Shown: positions 43,937-55,748 of the stretch, piece by piece
How the letters are laid out: each line of letters starts with the position of its first letter
Position numbering within the stretch: position 1 is the stretch's first letter
Origin: Hansfordia pulvinata
Lineage: Eukaryota > Ascomycota > Sordariomycetes > Xylariales
DNA: 64,000 nucleotides
Assembly (NCBI GenBank): GCA_006538405.1
Contig: BJKQ01000002.1
Location: 1,240,001 to 1,304,000 of the forward strand
Reading direction: 5' to 3'
Made by a program: the position numbers and the translations under genes
Notes under the pieces: generated by a model
Seen by the model: only the letters and a program-made list of their open reading frames with translations
Told to the model about the DNA's origin: nothing
The model's database searches: none

Positions 43937-45995
43937 ATGGTACGTCTGCCTCGGTCTCTATCCAGTCCCTTGCCTTCCCTCGTGTTCAGTACGGCGTTCA
44001 ACATGTCGAAGCGACCGTCAAACTGCTCCTCGTCGCATCATGATGCCCTTCACCCATCGACTCACGGTTCCCACTGACTGAACTGGACCCCAGTCGGACA
44101 ATAATTCGGACCGTCCCCCGCCCTTCAACCCGTACCGCAGTGCCGAGCGCATCATCCGCTCCATTCTCGATGAAAACGCTTCGCGCGCCGAGATTAGTCC
44201 CTCTGGTGAACTGTACCGTGCCATAGAAAGGTTCCACGCTCACCACCCGCCTGCGTCGCCTCCTCTTTCCGCCATACCTTCGGCTTCTGCACGTCGCGAT
44301 CCTGCTAGAACTCCGCTGTCCCGCTGGACGTCTCGCCTTGCGCCCTCGTTCTCCTCGCGAAGCAACATGTCCTCCGACTCAAACTCCGAGAACCAGCAAA
44401 GAAGATTTTCCAGGGAGCCCGAGCCGTCCCCGTTCTTCGGCCCGCCTCCCTCGGGCTTGCCGCCTCCAACTGCTGATACTCTGCCTCCTCTACGCCACAT
44501 AACCAGCCGACGCCATTCCGCCTTACCCGCCTCTTCCTCCTCTTACGGGGCTGCTGGCCGTCCAGGTCATCTGCGCGCCTCCGACCGCCGGCTTGAGAGG
44601 CATCGCAGTGCACAGGATGACCGTGATGGTGTCGTTGCTTCGGAAGCAGTCGAGCTTCAGGAGCATCAGAGGCACATGGAGCAGGTGCGCGACCGCCGCG
44701 GTTCTGGCCTGGCTCACAGTCAGAGCGAGAGAGACCTGGAGGGCGTCGACAACGATCTGAGAGCCCTGTTAGACTTCACCAATACCTCCAATCTACACTC
44801 AGAGCTGTCCTTCCCTTCGCCGCCACTACAAACACGTGATTCTGCGGAGGAAGGACGGCGCTCGAAGCGCCGCAAGCTGGACTCTGACCGCCTCTTGACA
44901 GACTTTAGCGGCTTCCGCTACGGGAGATACGGGCAGGTGGAACCTGGCCAGCTTTCCATGGAGATAGTCAGCTGCGACGGCGGCATCTATGCCGACGATG
45001 GTCACAAGCATGCGGCTGAGAACATTCTGAAAAACGACTCTTCTGTTTATTGCACCAGTGGGCCGAGGTGCAATATCGTTCTGCGGCATCAGGGGGCTAC
45101 AGTCTTCAATCTGAAGGAACTGGTCATCAAAGCCCCACGATCCAACTACACCTCACCGTATGAGAACAGAACCCAAGTTTACTCCCTCTTCACTGGCGAA
45201 TTGGCTGACAAGATACAACAGGGTGCAGGAAGGCATGGTTTTTGTGTCCATGACATCAGATCACCTGTTGACGCGGACGGCACAATACCAGATCACCTAT
45301 GAGCCTCCCTCCAGCATATCAAGACGGGGTCAGCGGGACAGTCAGCGTGCGCCTCCAATCTATTCCCTGCGGCACAACGAGGACGGGAGCACCATGACCC
45401 AGGCACAGGTTCGAGCAAGGCGGCTGTACCACATCGGTTTGGACGACGAAGACAACGACCTGCGGGTGGCTCAAATCCCATCCGAGTTCAACGTTCAGCC
45501 ATCGCAGTGTCCGGTGACGATCGAGTACGGCGACGAGGATGCGGACGACACAAGTGGGCGAAGAGGGGGCGGTGACTGGGGGATGGGGTTCAGTGGGTTG
45601 AGCCGGGGAATACTGAACGACGCATACGACAGCGAGAGCAGCGACGAAGGAGACTTCCTGCAGGACTTTTCACTGAGGGGCTCGAGCCGACGGTCAGGGC
45701 GGCGCTCGGAACGGATGAGCTCGGGGCTGGCTGAGGCGATCGAAGCAGGCCAACAGGCCACGCAAGAGGCAGTCAGGGCAGTTGGGGGGAGTTGCTGGCA
45801 CCTGACGCGCGGTTCTTCATCGAGCGAGACAAGAGCACTTGCACGATGAAGTTCGATCCTCCCGTGTCGGGGCGCTTCATCTTGCTGAAGATGTGGAGTC
45901 CGCACCGGGACCCGTCGGCCAACATCGACATCCAGGCGGTGGCAGCGACGGGCTTTGCGGGGCCGCGATACTTCCCGGCTGTGGACATGCGGTAG
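43937..45995 (+). CDS. Unnamed fungal protein with split beta-sandwich-like domain (one apparent frame break)
   Basis: Exons are 43937-43939 (the ATG alone), 44094-45157 and 45222-45995. The introns are 43940-44093 (GTACGT, CTGAC branch, CAG) and 45158-45221 (GTATGA...CAG). The product begins MSDNNSDRPPPFNPYRSAER and has a Ser/Pro-rich N-terminal half. Then comes a conserved-looking block of about 90 residues with VYCTSGPRCNIVLRHQG, FNLKELVIKAP and GMVFVSM. After a long acidic insertion follows a second block, KFDPPVSGRFILLKMWSP, ending GFAGPRYFPAVDMR. The two blocks read like the halves of a galactose-binding/discoidin-type beta-sandwich (as in the APC10/DOC fold), separated by disorder; this is an inference from pattern only. 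The frame carrying block one stops at 45849. One added G in the six-base run at 45784-45789 joins it to block two, giving 613 residues. No function can be assigned. Confidence 0.72.
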
Positions 45996-47147
45996 TCGAC
46001 AGGGGACCAGAAAAGGGATGAAGGAGGGCCTGCATCAAGGCAGGAGTGGGACTGGATGTCGGGTCTCAAGCATGCATCATGCGATGATTTCAGCGCCTCT
46101 GTCGAGTTATTGTGCGGCGGCAGCAAACATGATCTATACCCAGTGTTTAATTCCGGCTACGCACGATGATGTGCGAGTGGCATGCGAGCCATGATGAGTG
46201 AGAGAACACAAGGAGCGCCGGGGGGGGGGGGGGGGGGCAGATGGGGCTGTGCTAATGTTGGCGGGTACGGCGGGGTCTGCTGGGCCAGGTGGTTCAGGAT
46301 GAGTTCATTGTTAAGCGCCCAGCGGCAAGACATCCATTTGGATCGCGGGCGGGGGCGAGTTTCCGCTGTATTGGGTACTCGCACCCCATGCAGATTCAAT
46401 GGCACTTGTCGATCCAGACCCTTTACCCGTGGCAGTGCTTGCCGGGTTGCCATAACGCAGGTCAGTCACGTCCAGTACGTGTTGATAGCTGCTCGGCATA
46501 TGCTACATACGATCTAAGCACGAACTCAAGATAGTTCCATGCGAGAGTTGAAGAGTCATTAATCATGTTCAATACAGCAGTGATCACGTTGAGTCATCCG
46601 GGATGAAGCGGGAGGTGGGTACCACTTAGGTACCGGCGCGCAACCTTCATCAGCCCACATGTGTCAACGAACAACCAGCCTGTCGAAGTATCGGTGAAGT
46701 ACAGGCACTGAGGTCAGCTGAAGGTACGAGTAGTAGGTAGCTAGGTACCTAATGTTGTACATACATGTAGGTAGGCCTCGAGAAGCTGGAGGGGCACGGT
46801 TTAGTTTGAAGGAGGGGCCCTCGAGTCCGGGCGGGCAGCTCAGCCCCCCACCATGAAGGGTCCGCTGTACGGGCACTCCGTACCTCGCGCTCCCAGGCGC
46901 TCCCGCAGCGAGAAAGGCTTCTTACCTTATCCTTATCGACGAGCATTTAGACCCCTCTGTCTCCCGCCCACTTCTGGCAGCTACAGACTCACGACACTCG
47001 CATCACCTCTCTCTCGCGGCATCCCTCCTCGATAGCAACGAGACCACCACGCCCCGGGCAAGCACACGGACGCATCCCAGCTTCTCCGTCCCCGCCATTC
47101 TCGCCTCCATTCCCGCCGTACCCAGCACCGCCAGTGCCGATCCCATC
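45996..47147. other. Tandem intergenic region, 43937 gene to TIF6
   Basis: This holds an 18-base G tract (46220-46237), a TAGGTACCTA element with GTAGGTAGG neighbours near 46731-46775, and a C/T-rich leader from about 46910 to the TIF6 start. No other gene is seen. Confidence 0.6.
46220..46237. repeat. G18 homopolymer tract
   Basis: A pure run of 18 G on the plus strand, about 220 bp beyond the stop of the upstream gene. Confidence 0.85.
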
Positions 47148-48216
47148 ATGGCTGTCCGAGCGCAATTCGAGAACTCCAACGAGTAAGTCCTGCGCGTCCC
47201 GTCCTTTCCCGTCTATGAAAACTGGCCGCTTGCCGCTTGCGCCCAGACTCGCCCTCTCCTTTTCTCTTTACTCTTTTTCTCCTACGACAGAGCTGCCTGG
47301 CTGCTGGGGCGGCGCGGGGCTTGAAATGCAGCGACGGCGGTACAAGCCGGGCAGCGGCAGGAAGCAGAAAAATTGCCCCGCCATGACGGAATATGGAGTA
47401 CCCGCCTCCCGGTCTCTCCCCAGTAAACACTACATGTTCTGCTTCGTTCACCACCACCACCACCAGACCGTGGCTACTGGTTGAAATCGTGCTGACCCAT
47501 GCCTCTCCAGAGTTGGCGTCTTCTCGACCCTCACCAACTCGTACGCATTGACGGCCGTCGGCGCCAGCGAGAACTTCTACAGTGTCTTCGAGGCCGAGCT
47601 GCAGGATGTCATCCCCATCTGCCGCACCACCATCGCCGGCACCCGCATCATCGGGCGCATGACCGCCGGCAACCGCAAGGGCCTCCTCGTCCCCACCTCG
47701 ACCACCGACCAGGAGCTGCAGCACCTGCGCAATTCCCTGCCCGACGAGATCCGCATCCAGCGCATCGAGGAGCGCCTGTCCGCCCTCGGCAACGTCATCG
47801 TCTGCAACGACCACATCGCCCTCATCCACCCCGACCTCGAGCGCGAGACGGAGGAGATCATCGCCGACGTCCTCGGCGTCGAGGTGTTCCGCCAGACCAT
47901 CGCCGACAACGTCCTCGTCGGCAGCTACATGAGCCTCAGCAACCAGGGCGGTCTCGTCCACCCCAAGACCTCCATACAGGACCAGGACGAGCTGTCCAGT
48001 CTGCTGCAGGTCCCTCTCGTCGCCGGCTCCGTGAACCGCGGCAGCCAGGTCGTCGGCGCCGGCATGGTCGTCAACGACTGGATGGCCGTCACCGGCCTCG
48101 ACACGACCGCCACCGAGCTGAGTGTCATTGAGAGTGTCTTCCGCCTCGGCGAGGGTGCTGCCCCGGGTAACATCAACAGCAATCTGCGCGAGACCATGGT
48201 CGAAAGTTTCTACTAG
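47148..48216 (+). CDS. TIF6: Eukaryotic translation initiation factor 6 (ribosome anti-association factor)
   Basis: Exons are 47148-47182 and 47511-48216, separated by a 328-nt intron (GTAAGT, CTGAC branch near 47491, CAG). The spliced protein is 246 residues, the family's normal length, beginning [20 protein letters not shown]. Typical segments are [79 protein letters not shown] and [20 protein letters not shown]. It is the five-fold repeated 'pentein' protein that binds the 60S subunit, is needed for its biogenesis in the nucleolus, and blocks premature joining with 40S until it is released by Efl1 and Sdo1. The frame is intact. The intron, placed after codon 11, is the longest convincing one in the window. 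The gene follows the 43937 gene on the same strand and converges on TRK1. Confidence 0.96.
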
Positions 48217-48837
48217 ACAACGACTCGAGCTGGGAGAAGAAAAAAAATACTCACAATAGAAGAAAAAAAAAAAACCAAGACGATTTGGAACCAAGAGAGC
48301 GTTCCGGGGTGGCCCATCCAGGGGCAGGAAGAATACAGCATCGGCCTGTATCGATCGATCACGCTGGTCATCAAGGCTCTGGCTGGATCGCGCTTCGGAT
48401 TTGGCTGTTCTCTGGACTTGTTTTTTGGTTTATACCAGCCAGGGGCTTCAGGAGCAGGAGATGGACAGCTAAGGTACGCCGCAACGAGGTGGGAGGGACC
48501 ACAGCCACTGCTATAGCCAGGCCTACATGAAGCAGGTCCCTGTTTTTGAGGGGCTAGGATGCCGGCGGCGGTGACTCCTGTTTTGTGTCGGCTCGGGTCT
48601 GAGGGGCACGTGCGAAGTATGAGCTGGCGAGCAGAGATTGGTGCCGTTTGATATCCTTAGAGCGAAGAAGTGAAGCATCTGGCTGGATTCGGATTCAGAG
48701 CATGTCAAATGTCCAGACACTGGGTTTGCACCCGCCGGCTCCAGATAGGGCAGACAGGGTCAGATACAGTCTATGGACTGCCAGCCTATGAAAGAAGCAA
48801 CTCGAGTTCGTCTCGTCCCAAGACTTGGCGCCACCTG

Positions 48838-48870
48838 CCCCCCCCCCCCCCCCCCCTCCCCCCCCCCCCT
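48838..48870. repeat. C20-T-C12 homopolymer tract
   Basis: Twenty C, one T, then twelve C on the plus strand, in noncoding DNA. It is the longest near-pure homopolymer in the window. Confidence 0.85.
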
Positions 48871-49218
48871 TACGTGATACACTGTTTCTTCGCCGTTCTC
48901 CCGAGCACACAGCTTCGGAGCCTTGTCTCGGTTGACAATCTCGCGATAATGATCCCGACCTGTCTCAAAACATTAGGACCCCTTGGCCCCCCCCATCGCT
49001 CGTCCCCGGTGCCGATGGACAACGGTGGCAGGACGAGACATGACGTGACGAAAATGAATCCACGGCGAGGAGCATGTGCCGCTATAGCCGAGAGGGCAGG
49101 GGACCTTGGCCTGGAGGCCACCGACGAGAGGGGCGTAGGGCCTCGGAATTACCGGGTGTGGCTTCAAGTCAGAGTCACGACCGAGTATGAGAGTCGGAGA
49201 AGGCAGGTGTGGAGGACC

Positions 49219-49233
49219 GGGGGGGGGGGGGGG
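49219..49233. repeat. G15 homopolymer tract
   Basis: A pure run of 15 G on the plus strand, about 350 bp from the C20-T-C12 tract and in opposite base orientation. Confidence 0.8.
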
Positions 49234-49838
49234 TCACTCATATTACACGTACTCGATGGTATAATCCGAGAGCGTCAAAAATTCTGCCGATTCGGCAGTT
49301 TTTGATATGTAGGACTCCTCTCGCAATCTTGTCAATGCTCTATCAGATCGACGCAGCGCGATCATCCAAGCGCATGAGGCCACCACTGCATGAACGCTTG
49401 GGTCGAAATCGGTCGGTCATACACCACACAAGTCCATATCAGGTTACAAGAGGGTTGTCTGTGGAGGTGGAAAAACCAAGAGTGAATCATGTAATCAAAA
49501 CGAACAGCCTCCCCGTCTATCTGAATATTGACGCCTAGTATGTTTGCCCCACGCCTTAATGTACGCCATGCAATGATGCTAACCAGTCATGTAAAGACGA
49601 GAAATAAAAGAAAATCCAACCAAGCCCACAAGTCAGATAGTTGCGCAGTCGACTACTCCCCGTATTCTAATGTCAAGTGCGGTATGACCGAGCCGAGTGA
49701 GCATGTCGAGCGTAGATATGAATGCTGAAGAGACACCTGAATAATTATGCAAACCTCTCTTAACATGCCGGACCAGACCGGAAGAGGGCTCTTCGGCTCG
49801 GCTACCAGTGTTACCGAGTCCTGATCCGAGAGTGTGGC

Positions 49839-52683
49839 TCAGAGTCCTTCTCTGGTTGTGGAGGGGGACATGTCGCGAGGCCACTCGTTGTTCGACGTCG
49901 CCGACTCCGTTCTTCTATGCCCGGGTGGCGCCGGGGATGGGAATTTGGGGTCTGATGGGTTCTGCAACGTCCCCGAGGTCGGAAATCTGGACAAAGCCTC
50001 TTCTCTTCCAAATTCCGACCTTCCAGGTGATGCAGGGTGGTCGAATATGGGACCCGGATGCAAGAGGTTGGTAAACACATTCCTCCGGTCCATACTGCGA
50101 CTCTGTGGGCGAGCTGTACGACCTGTGCGAGCCGTCAAGATACTAGCAGGACGGCCTGTCGAAATCGCAGTTGAAATGGCGGATTCGCGGCGTTGAAGCG
50201 CCATGTCGTTGTCTTCTGCCTCCGCACGATCGAGATGTTCACTGGGCAAAAGCACTGCCCGATCAAGGCCGTAAGGTAGACCACGATGCCTCCCACGGAT
50301 CATGGCCGCGATGATGACCAACTTCCCAACCGTTGTGAACTGTGACGAAAGAGACGCGTCGACGGTCGAATAACCAAGACTCATCCCAACGGTGCCATAT
50401 GCACTGATCAGCTCAAAAAGTATGGCGAACAAAGAAATGTCGTTCGAAGCGATGCGGGGTCCCTCGCTGATGGCGAGGATAAAAAGGCCTATTGCGATGT
50501 ACCAGAGGTCGAACGACAGCTGACGTCGCAAATGTGCGCCCACGTAGGAGAAGGTTCCTTGGCCCATGTCGTCGATGTTGTTTTCGCTGTAGACACCAAG
50601 TGACTTCTGCTCGTAGACGTTTGTTCTCCTGACGGAGATTGCAATGGGGTAGATAGAGATGTACATCATGATCATGTAAGACACCTGGACAGCCGGATGA
50701 AGGGCCGAGAGGCTGATTGAAGAAAACCCGGCTGTGCGCGTCGACACGGCCTGAAACCAGCCAGTCAGGAAGCGGATGTTCAATGGCAGCTCTGTGACCG
50801 CGTTGTCGCCAAGCTGAACAGGGAGTCAGAGAAGGCCCTCGAGGCAGATTTGAGTGGGGGGACTTACATCGAGCACCATAAAGAACAGCAAGTCTATACC
50901 GTTAAGCAAGATCAACATGAGGACAAGCCACCAGTTGGCGTTGGAGGGAAACATGAGGGTGAAGCATCGTCTGGGGTGGTCGAGGAGAAATCGCAGTTCC
51001 TCATACACGCCTGACCCTGAAGGGACCCAGAGCGATGTTACCCAGATCATGAAGCGGAGCATAACAGGGAAGCCAGTGTTTCCGATGATGATGAGGAATG
51101 ACATGATAAAGAGTAGCCAAATGGCCGACTGGAAAGAGATCATGCTGTCGGGGGTCAAGGTGAAGCCCAAATCCATGAAACTCGAATTTGCGGTGAAGAA
51201 CGCCCACCAGATTTTATTTACTCCGGCATTTTCGACAACAGAGCTGTAAGAAGGGTTGTTGTTCTGTATCCAGGGGAGGATGCAGATGACACCAAAGATG
51301 GTGTAACCCCAGAAATACGACGTCAGAAATATCGCCAGGGTCTTGAGCGACCGATATTCGATGCCGCCCAACTCTTCTCTTTGCTCTTCCGACATGCCCA
51401 GGAAAGCAGAGTTCCGACCCAAAGTGGGCTCCCAACTGAGATAGGGCATTTCTTCGGCCGGATTGTGGCTGAGAGCGGTCTTGATCCGAGCCAGAGGGTT
51501 GGTGGTGTGTCGCATGATCGAAGAGGCCCGCGTTTCCGAGCGATGCATCCTGTCTCCAAATTTGTGGAAGCGATTTCGCAGGGGCGAAAAGGCATGGGCA
51601 GTAGCCTCAGCCGCCTCGACGTCGTCGGCCAGCTCCTCTGTTTTGGCCTCGTCCCGCCTGGGGCGTACCGGTTCTTCAAAGGCAATGGTGCGATCTACGC
51701 CTGGCGCTGGTATATGATTGGTGCTTGATCGGGTTCTGCTGTGGGCCAGGATGTTGATCTTCCTGACGCCCTCCGGACTGCTTGGCACGTTGGCGCCTTC
51801 CTCATCTTCAACCTCTTCAGGGCGCACGCCGCGTTCGACATCACGAGGCCCAGGGATGCGCAAGACGCTCTTATCAGCCTTGCGCTGCCTTTCAAGGATG
51901 GCGATGTGCTCGGCGTCGGATCGTTGGCGAGGCAACGGCGTGTCGTCGTCATCCTCTCTCTGAAATGCGTCGCTTTTCTTGACGTGATCAGAGAACTTGA
52001 TCTGCGGAGGTCCTGGTCGCTGGGGATAGCCTGCGTCACTGGGCGGAGGCACCTCGTCGGGCGCGAGTGGCTCGTCGTCAATGGCTCCCTCAGGCAAAGT
52101 GCCGTCGTTGTTGACCCTTGATAGCTTCCCAGTGTTGCGCATGACATGAATCTGCCTCCCATTCACGCCCTTTTCCGGATCGGGCTGTGTGGTTTTGGCC
52201 TTGGTTCGTGACTGCGCCATGGTGACGCGGCGTGACCTGGCATCCTTGGCTACATGTTGAAATCTCTTCTCAAACCAGTAGAGGCGCAGAAAGACGACGG
52301 AGGAGTGAAGAGTGATGGGGCTGGACATCATGGTCAGAACGTAGAACACGATCTGGGAGAAGGTGGTGAATTTGTTGATGTCGACAGTGTTGAGGCCGGC
52401 CTGGGTGTTGGCGCCTGCGGTATGGAAAAGACAGTCGATAAATGCGACTTCGGTGCGGTTCGCGCCGAAGACGATGATGGCTCCCAGCAGAGACCATCCT
52501 ATAATCCAAAAGTCTGAGGCATCCGCCGTTAGAATGCATACGAGGGCCGGGGCGCATGGGACGCATTGGGCGGTGGCGCAACTTACAATGGACGGTGATA
52601 AAGTGGAATGTCGGGTTTCGGGAGAGAAAAGATGGGCGGATCGCGGTGATCGCGTCCAAGACGAGCTGGCGTGGGGGTTGCAT
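49839..52683 (-). CDS. TRK1: High-affinity potassium transporter Trk1
   Basis: Exons on the minus strand are 52683-52587, 52513-50868 and 50813-49839. The introns are 52514-52586 and 50814-50867, both with GTAAGT donors. The product is 905 residues. The four pore-loop motifs of the Trk/Ktr superfamily are present in order: FHTAGANTQAGLNT near residue 62, FFTANSSFMDLGFTLTP near 472, STRTAGFSSISLSALHP near 608, and AYGTVGMSLGYSTVD near 720. They are followed by the usual GRHRGLPYGLDRAVLLP. A hydrophilic segment of about 275 residues (roughly 125-400) lies between the first and second pore units, as in fungal Trk1, and is rich in Arg/Asp/Glu and Ser. The C-terminal 170 residues are a Ser/Arg/Pro-rich cytoplasmic tail. 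It imports K+ across the plasma membrane, driven by membrane potential. The frame is intact, and the start MQPPRQLVLDAI leads directly into the first membrane segment. Confidence 0.95.
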
Positions 52684-53781
52684 GATGTGCAGCGCAGGCG
52701 GTAGAGAGCGCAGAAATTCGGTGCGGCGCGGCGCGGCGCAATGCAATGCAGTGCTGTAACGGCGCGCCGGTGGTGTAACGCGAACGGCCTCGGAGAGGGC
52801 TATTGTTTTGGGCAGATCGACCTAAGTGAGGTCACACTGATCCGCTAGAATTTCCAATGGCAAGATGCAGGACATGGTGGCTGGCTGGGACTCAGTGTCA
52901 TGAAGGCCTGCAGATGGGAGAGGGCGGGTCAGCTTTCATGATGTCTAGGTTTGGGAGGCTTATCGTGGTGAAATTGTCGGGAGAAGGGCAGGTGGTGAGT
53001 GGTGGTGGTGGCAGCCGGTAAGCAGGCAGAAAGGGAGAAATGCGACGGGCAGGCGCAGAAGGATGCGGTGCTGTCGCCAAGTAGCACTAGACTTGACACA
53101 GCCGCATGACGTCCGAAGCCCTGAATCCCGGCCGAGCCAGAACGGGGCGCATGGCCGGGTCGGTCTAGCAGGCACCTCGGGTTTCGAAGGCGCGTGCGCA
53201 GGAGAGTGGGAGGGTGGCTCAGTGGGCTGCCGGTAGCACGAGTAGTGCACGGGTAGGTTCGGTACGGACAGCAGAGCACGAGCCGGGAGGGAGTGGGTGG
53301 AGGGCGGAGAGGGCGGAGAGTGGAGGATTGGAGAAAAAGAGGAATGGCCGTGGGGGAAGCTCCCGCCCGGGATCCTGTGAGCAAGCCGTCGTTGGGTTTG
53401 ACGCCGTGGCAGTCGGTCGTCATGGCGGTCGCGCGTGGCAGGGTCGCGAGTGGTGGGTGGTGCGGGAGCCGAAGCAACCATGTCGGAAGCTACTTACATT
53501 GTTGTGTCAAGACCAGGAAGAAGCGGGATGGTGCGAATCAGAAATCGGCGCGAAGAGACGGAAAGAAAAGGAGAAAAGACGTGCAGCTGGCTGCTGCTGG
53601 AGAGGGCCGTGGGATTGGGGCCAGCAAAGTGAGGCGACGGGCGAGTTCTCGCAGCCAAATGGATTCGCGGGGGCCGAGTCAGAGCGAGTCGTGGCGGGCC
53701 TGGCGCGAAACAAAGCTGAGCAAGCGCGAGGCGCGGCCTGGTGTCAGGTGGTGATTGATGATGGTGGTTCCAAGTGCAGTC

Positions 53782-53814
53782 GTGGTGGTGGTGGTGGTGG
53801 TGGTGGTGGTGGTG
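53782..53814. repeat. (GTG)11 microsatellite
   Basis: Eleven uninterrupted GTG triplets, about 1.1 kb upstream of TRK1, in noncoding DNA. Confidence 0.85.
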
Positions 53815-55730
53815 AAAGGCGGCTGACCGGCGATGTTTTTCTCCTGTAGGTACCAGTAGGTACGTAGAGAAAGCGACGGCAGAGGGAGGGCGGGTTGATA
53901 GGAGAAGGAGAGCAGCGGGAGCGTCTGTGGCAATGGATTGATCGATGTTGTTTATCTTGCAGTGCCCTGGTCAACCGATTGGCCAGGCGAGAGGAAAGAG
54001 CGAACGTGAGTTAGGTATATCAGTACCTAATGGGAAAAAAGCGACAGAGATCGATTGAAGCGTCCTTCCGGTCTCGAAAAGCAGCAGGCAGGAGCGAGCC
54101 AGAGTAGAGAGAAATAGATAGGTACGAGTAGTTGCTGGAAACTGAGGATGACGGATGATAGCAAAGCAGACGCCTCTAAAGGGGCACCGTATCCAATCGG
54201 CCCTGTCCCGGTCGGTAGCGATAGAGTTGACGAGTGTAGGCAAAAAGGCAGGTAGCCCGGCTCAACCAAGGTTGCGGGTGCGGGTGCGGGTGCTGGTGCT
54301 TGTGCTCGATGGGCATGCTGCAGGAGGAGGGCCGGTGCTGCAACTGGGGCTTGCCTGGGTGGATGAATCCGGCTACTCGAAAAGCGCGCGAGTTTGATTA
54401 GATCTGGAGCCAAAAAAGAGAAAAGAGGAACGGGCAGCGAGTCGATTAAAACAGCGCGACAGGGTCCAACGCCCCTGCGACTCGTACACCAAGCCAACCG
54501 TGTGAGCCGCACATCCAATGGGTGTCGTTGAAGACAGGGGAGGCAGAGAGAGCAGGCGCAGTCAGCCTGTGTGGTGAAGACTACGGAGGCATTTCATCCA
54601 TGTTGGTGATGTAAGTGACGGACGTAGAAGATGATTATGTATATCATCAAGGTCCCGTATCGACGGTACGGATTGATGTCTCCAGGTGCGTGTTCAGGTA
54701 GGTATGTAAGGTACTTGTAGTCGTGCGCCGCGACGGTCTCAGATGTGCCGACCCACGAGAACCGGTCTAGCTACGACGAAGACTCAGATCTCTGCGAGCC
54801 CAGGGCATTGGTGAAAACGTGAAAACCCGTCACTCGCACGAATACTCGTACTTGTCGGAGGATAATTGGAATTGTCAATCAACGCGATGCCAGGGGAGGG
54901 TGGCTGACATCCATGACTGCCCGGATCGTCTGGCGGCTCTGGCCCCCGTACGAGTACAGTACCGCATTCCTGTATACCTACATGTAGGTACCGTCCAGCA
55001 GATCCATGTATCCCAGGGCAGATTAACCGGGGCCGGGTACCTTAGATAAGGTGATCAGGGCTGTCCCGAGGTCTCGTGTGGGTTGCTGACTGGATGTTGG
55101 AAGCATCAACAAAAACAGGTACCTCTGGAGGATCCAACGCAGGCAGCCCAGGGCAATCTAAGAAACCGTTCCAGTTCCAATCCCAGGAGCCATGGATTCG
55201 TCTCTTCCGCCTATCCCGAGACCAGCCCAGACCGGGCCAGCCACCGACCCGTGCTTCCCTTCACTGTCTTCCAGGGCACGCAGCGTCAGTGTGAGCGTGG
55301 CACTTCATTCGAATCGGTAGGACGGTGCTGCCATTTGGCATTCAGTGGCCGCCAGACCGCGGCCAACCGTCAAGATTTCGCGAATACATCCATGATTGCC
55401 CAGCACCCGACCCCAGTAAGCCCACAACATTCATTCCCGTCCATGGATATCACACCTGATCCGTAGCACGAGTACAGTACTTACGCATATATGTGCCTCT
55501 TAACAGCAAGCTGGAGTTCTGATAGCGACCCGCCCGGACGGCCGCGCCCAACCCAACGTACGAGAGCAGCATCCAAGACACCCGACTGAACCCGGCATCG
55601 ATAGACAGCATTCTACATGTCTGTGTCAGTTCAGCCATCGCCTGGGCTGGAGCGGTCTGTGCCAGGCGAGATAAGGCAAGGCAGACTACCAATGGGCTGC
55701 GAGGGAGGACGGGCCACTCATCACTCGTGC

Positions 55731-55748
55731 CGTACGAGTACTCGTACG
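55731..55748. repeat. Perfect 18-bp palindrome CGTACGAGTACTCGTACG
   Basis: A perfect self-complementary 18-mer sharing the 14-bp core TACGAGTACTCGTA with the copy at 42041-42058. It is noncoding and surrounded by other half-sites. Confidence 0.9.

Larger units (their letters stand above)
48217..49838. other. Convergent 3' flank of TIF6 and TRK1
   Basis: Immediately after the TIF6 stop there are two A-rich runs (about 48240 and 48265), possibly in the 3' untranslated region. A long C tract lies at 48838-48870 and a G15 tract at 49219-49233. From about 49250 to 49800 the DNA is clearly more AT-rich. No gene is seen. Confidence 0.6.

Noticed and set aside
43393..44004. 203-residue minus-strand frame with a Trp/Met repeat
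   Set aside because: The repeat is the reverse of a CCACAT repeat in the C/T-rich leader of the 43937 gene. No conserved features.
47146..48294. 382-residue minus-strand frame over TIF6
   Set aside because: It is the antisense shadow of TIF6: Val/Asp/Gly-rich with no motif, and the plus strand encodes an intact, full-length conserved protein.
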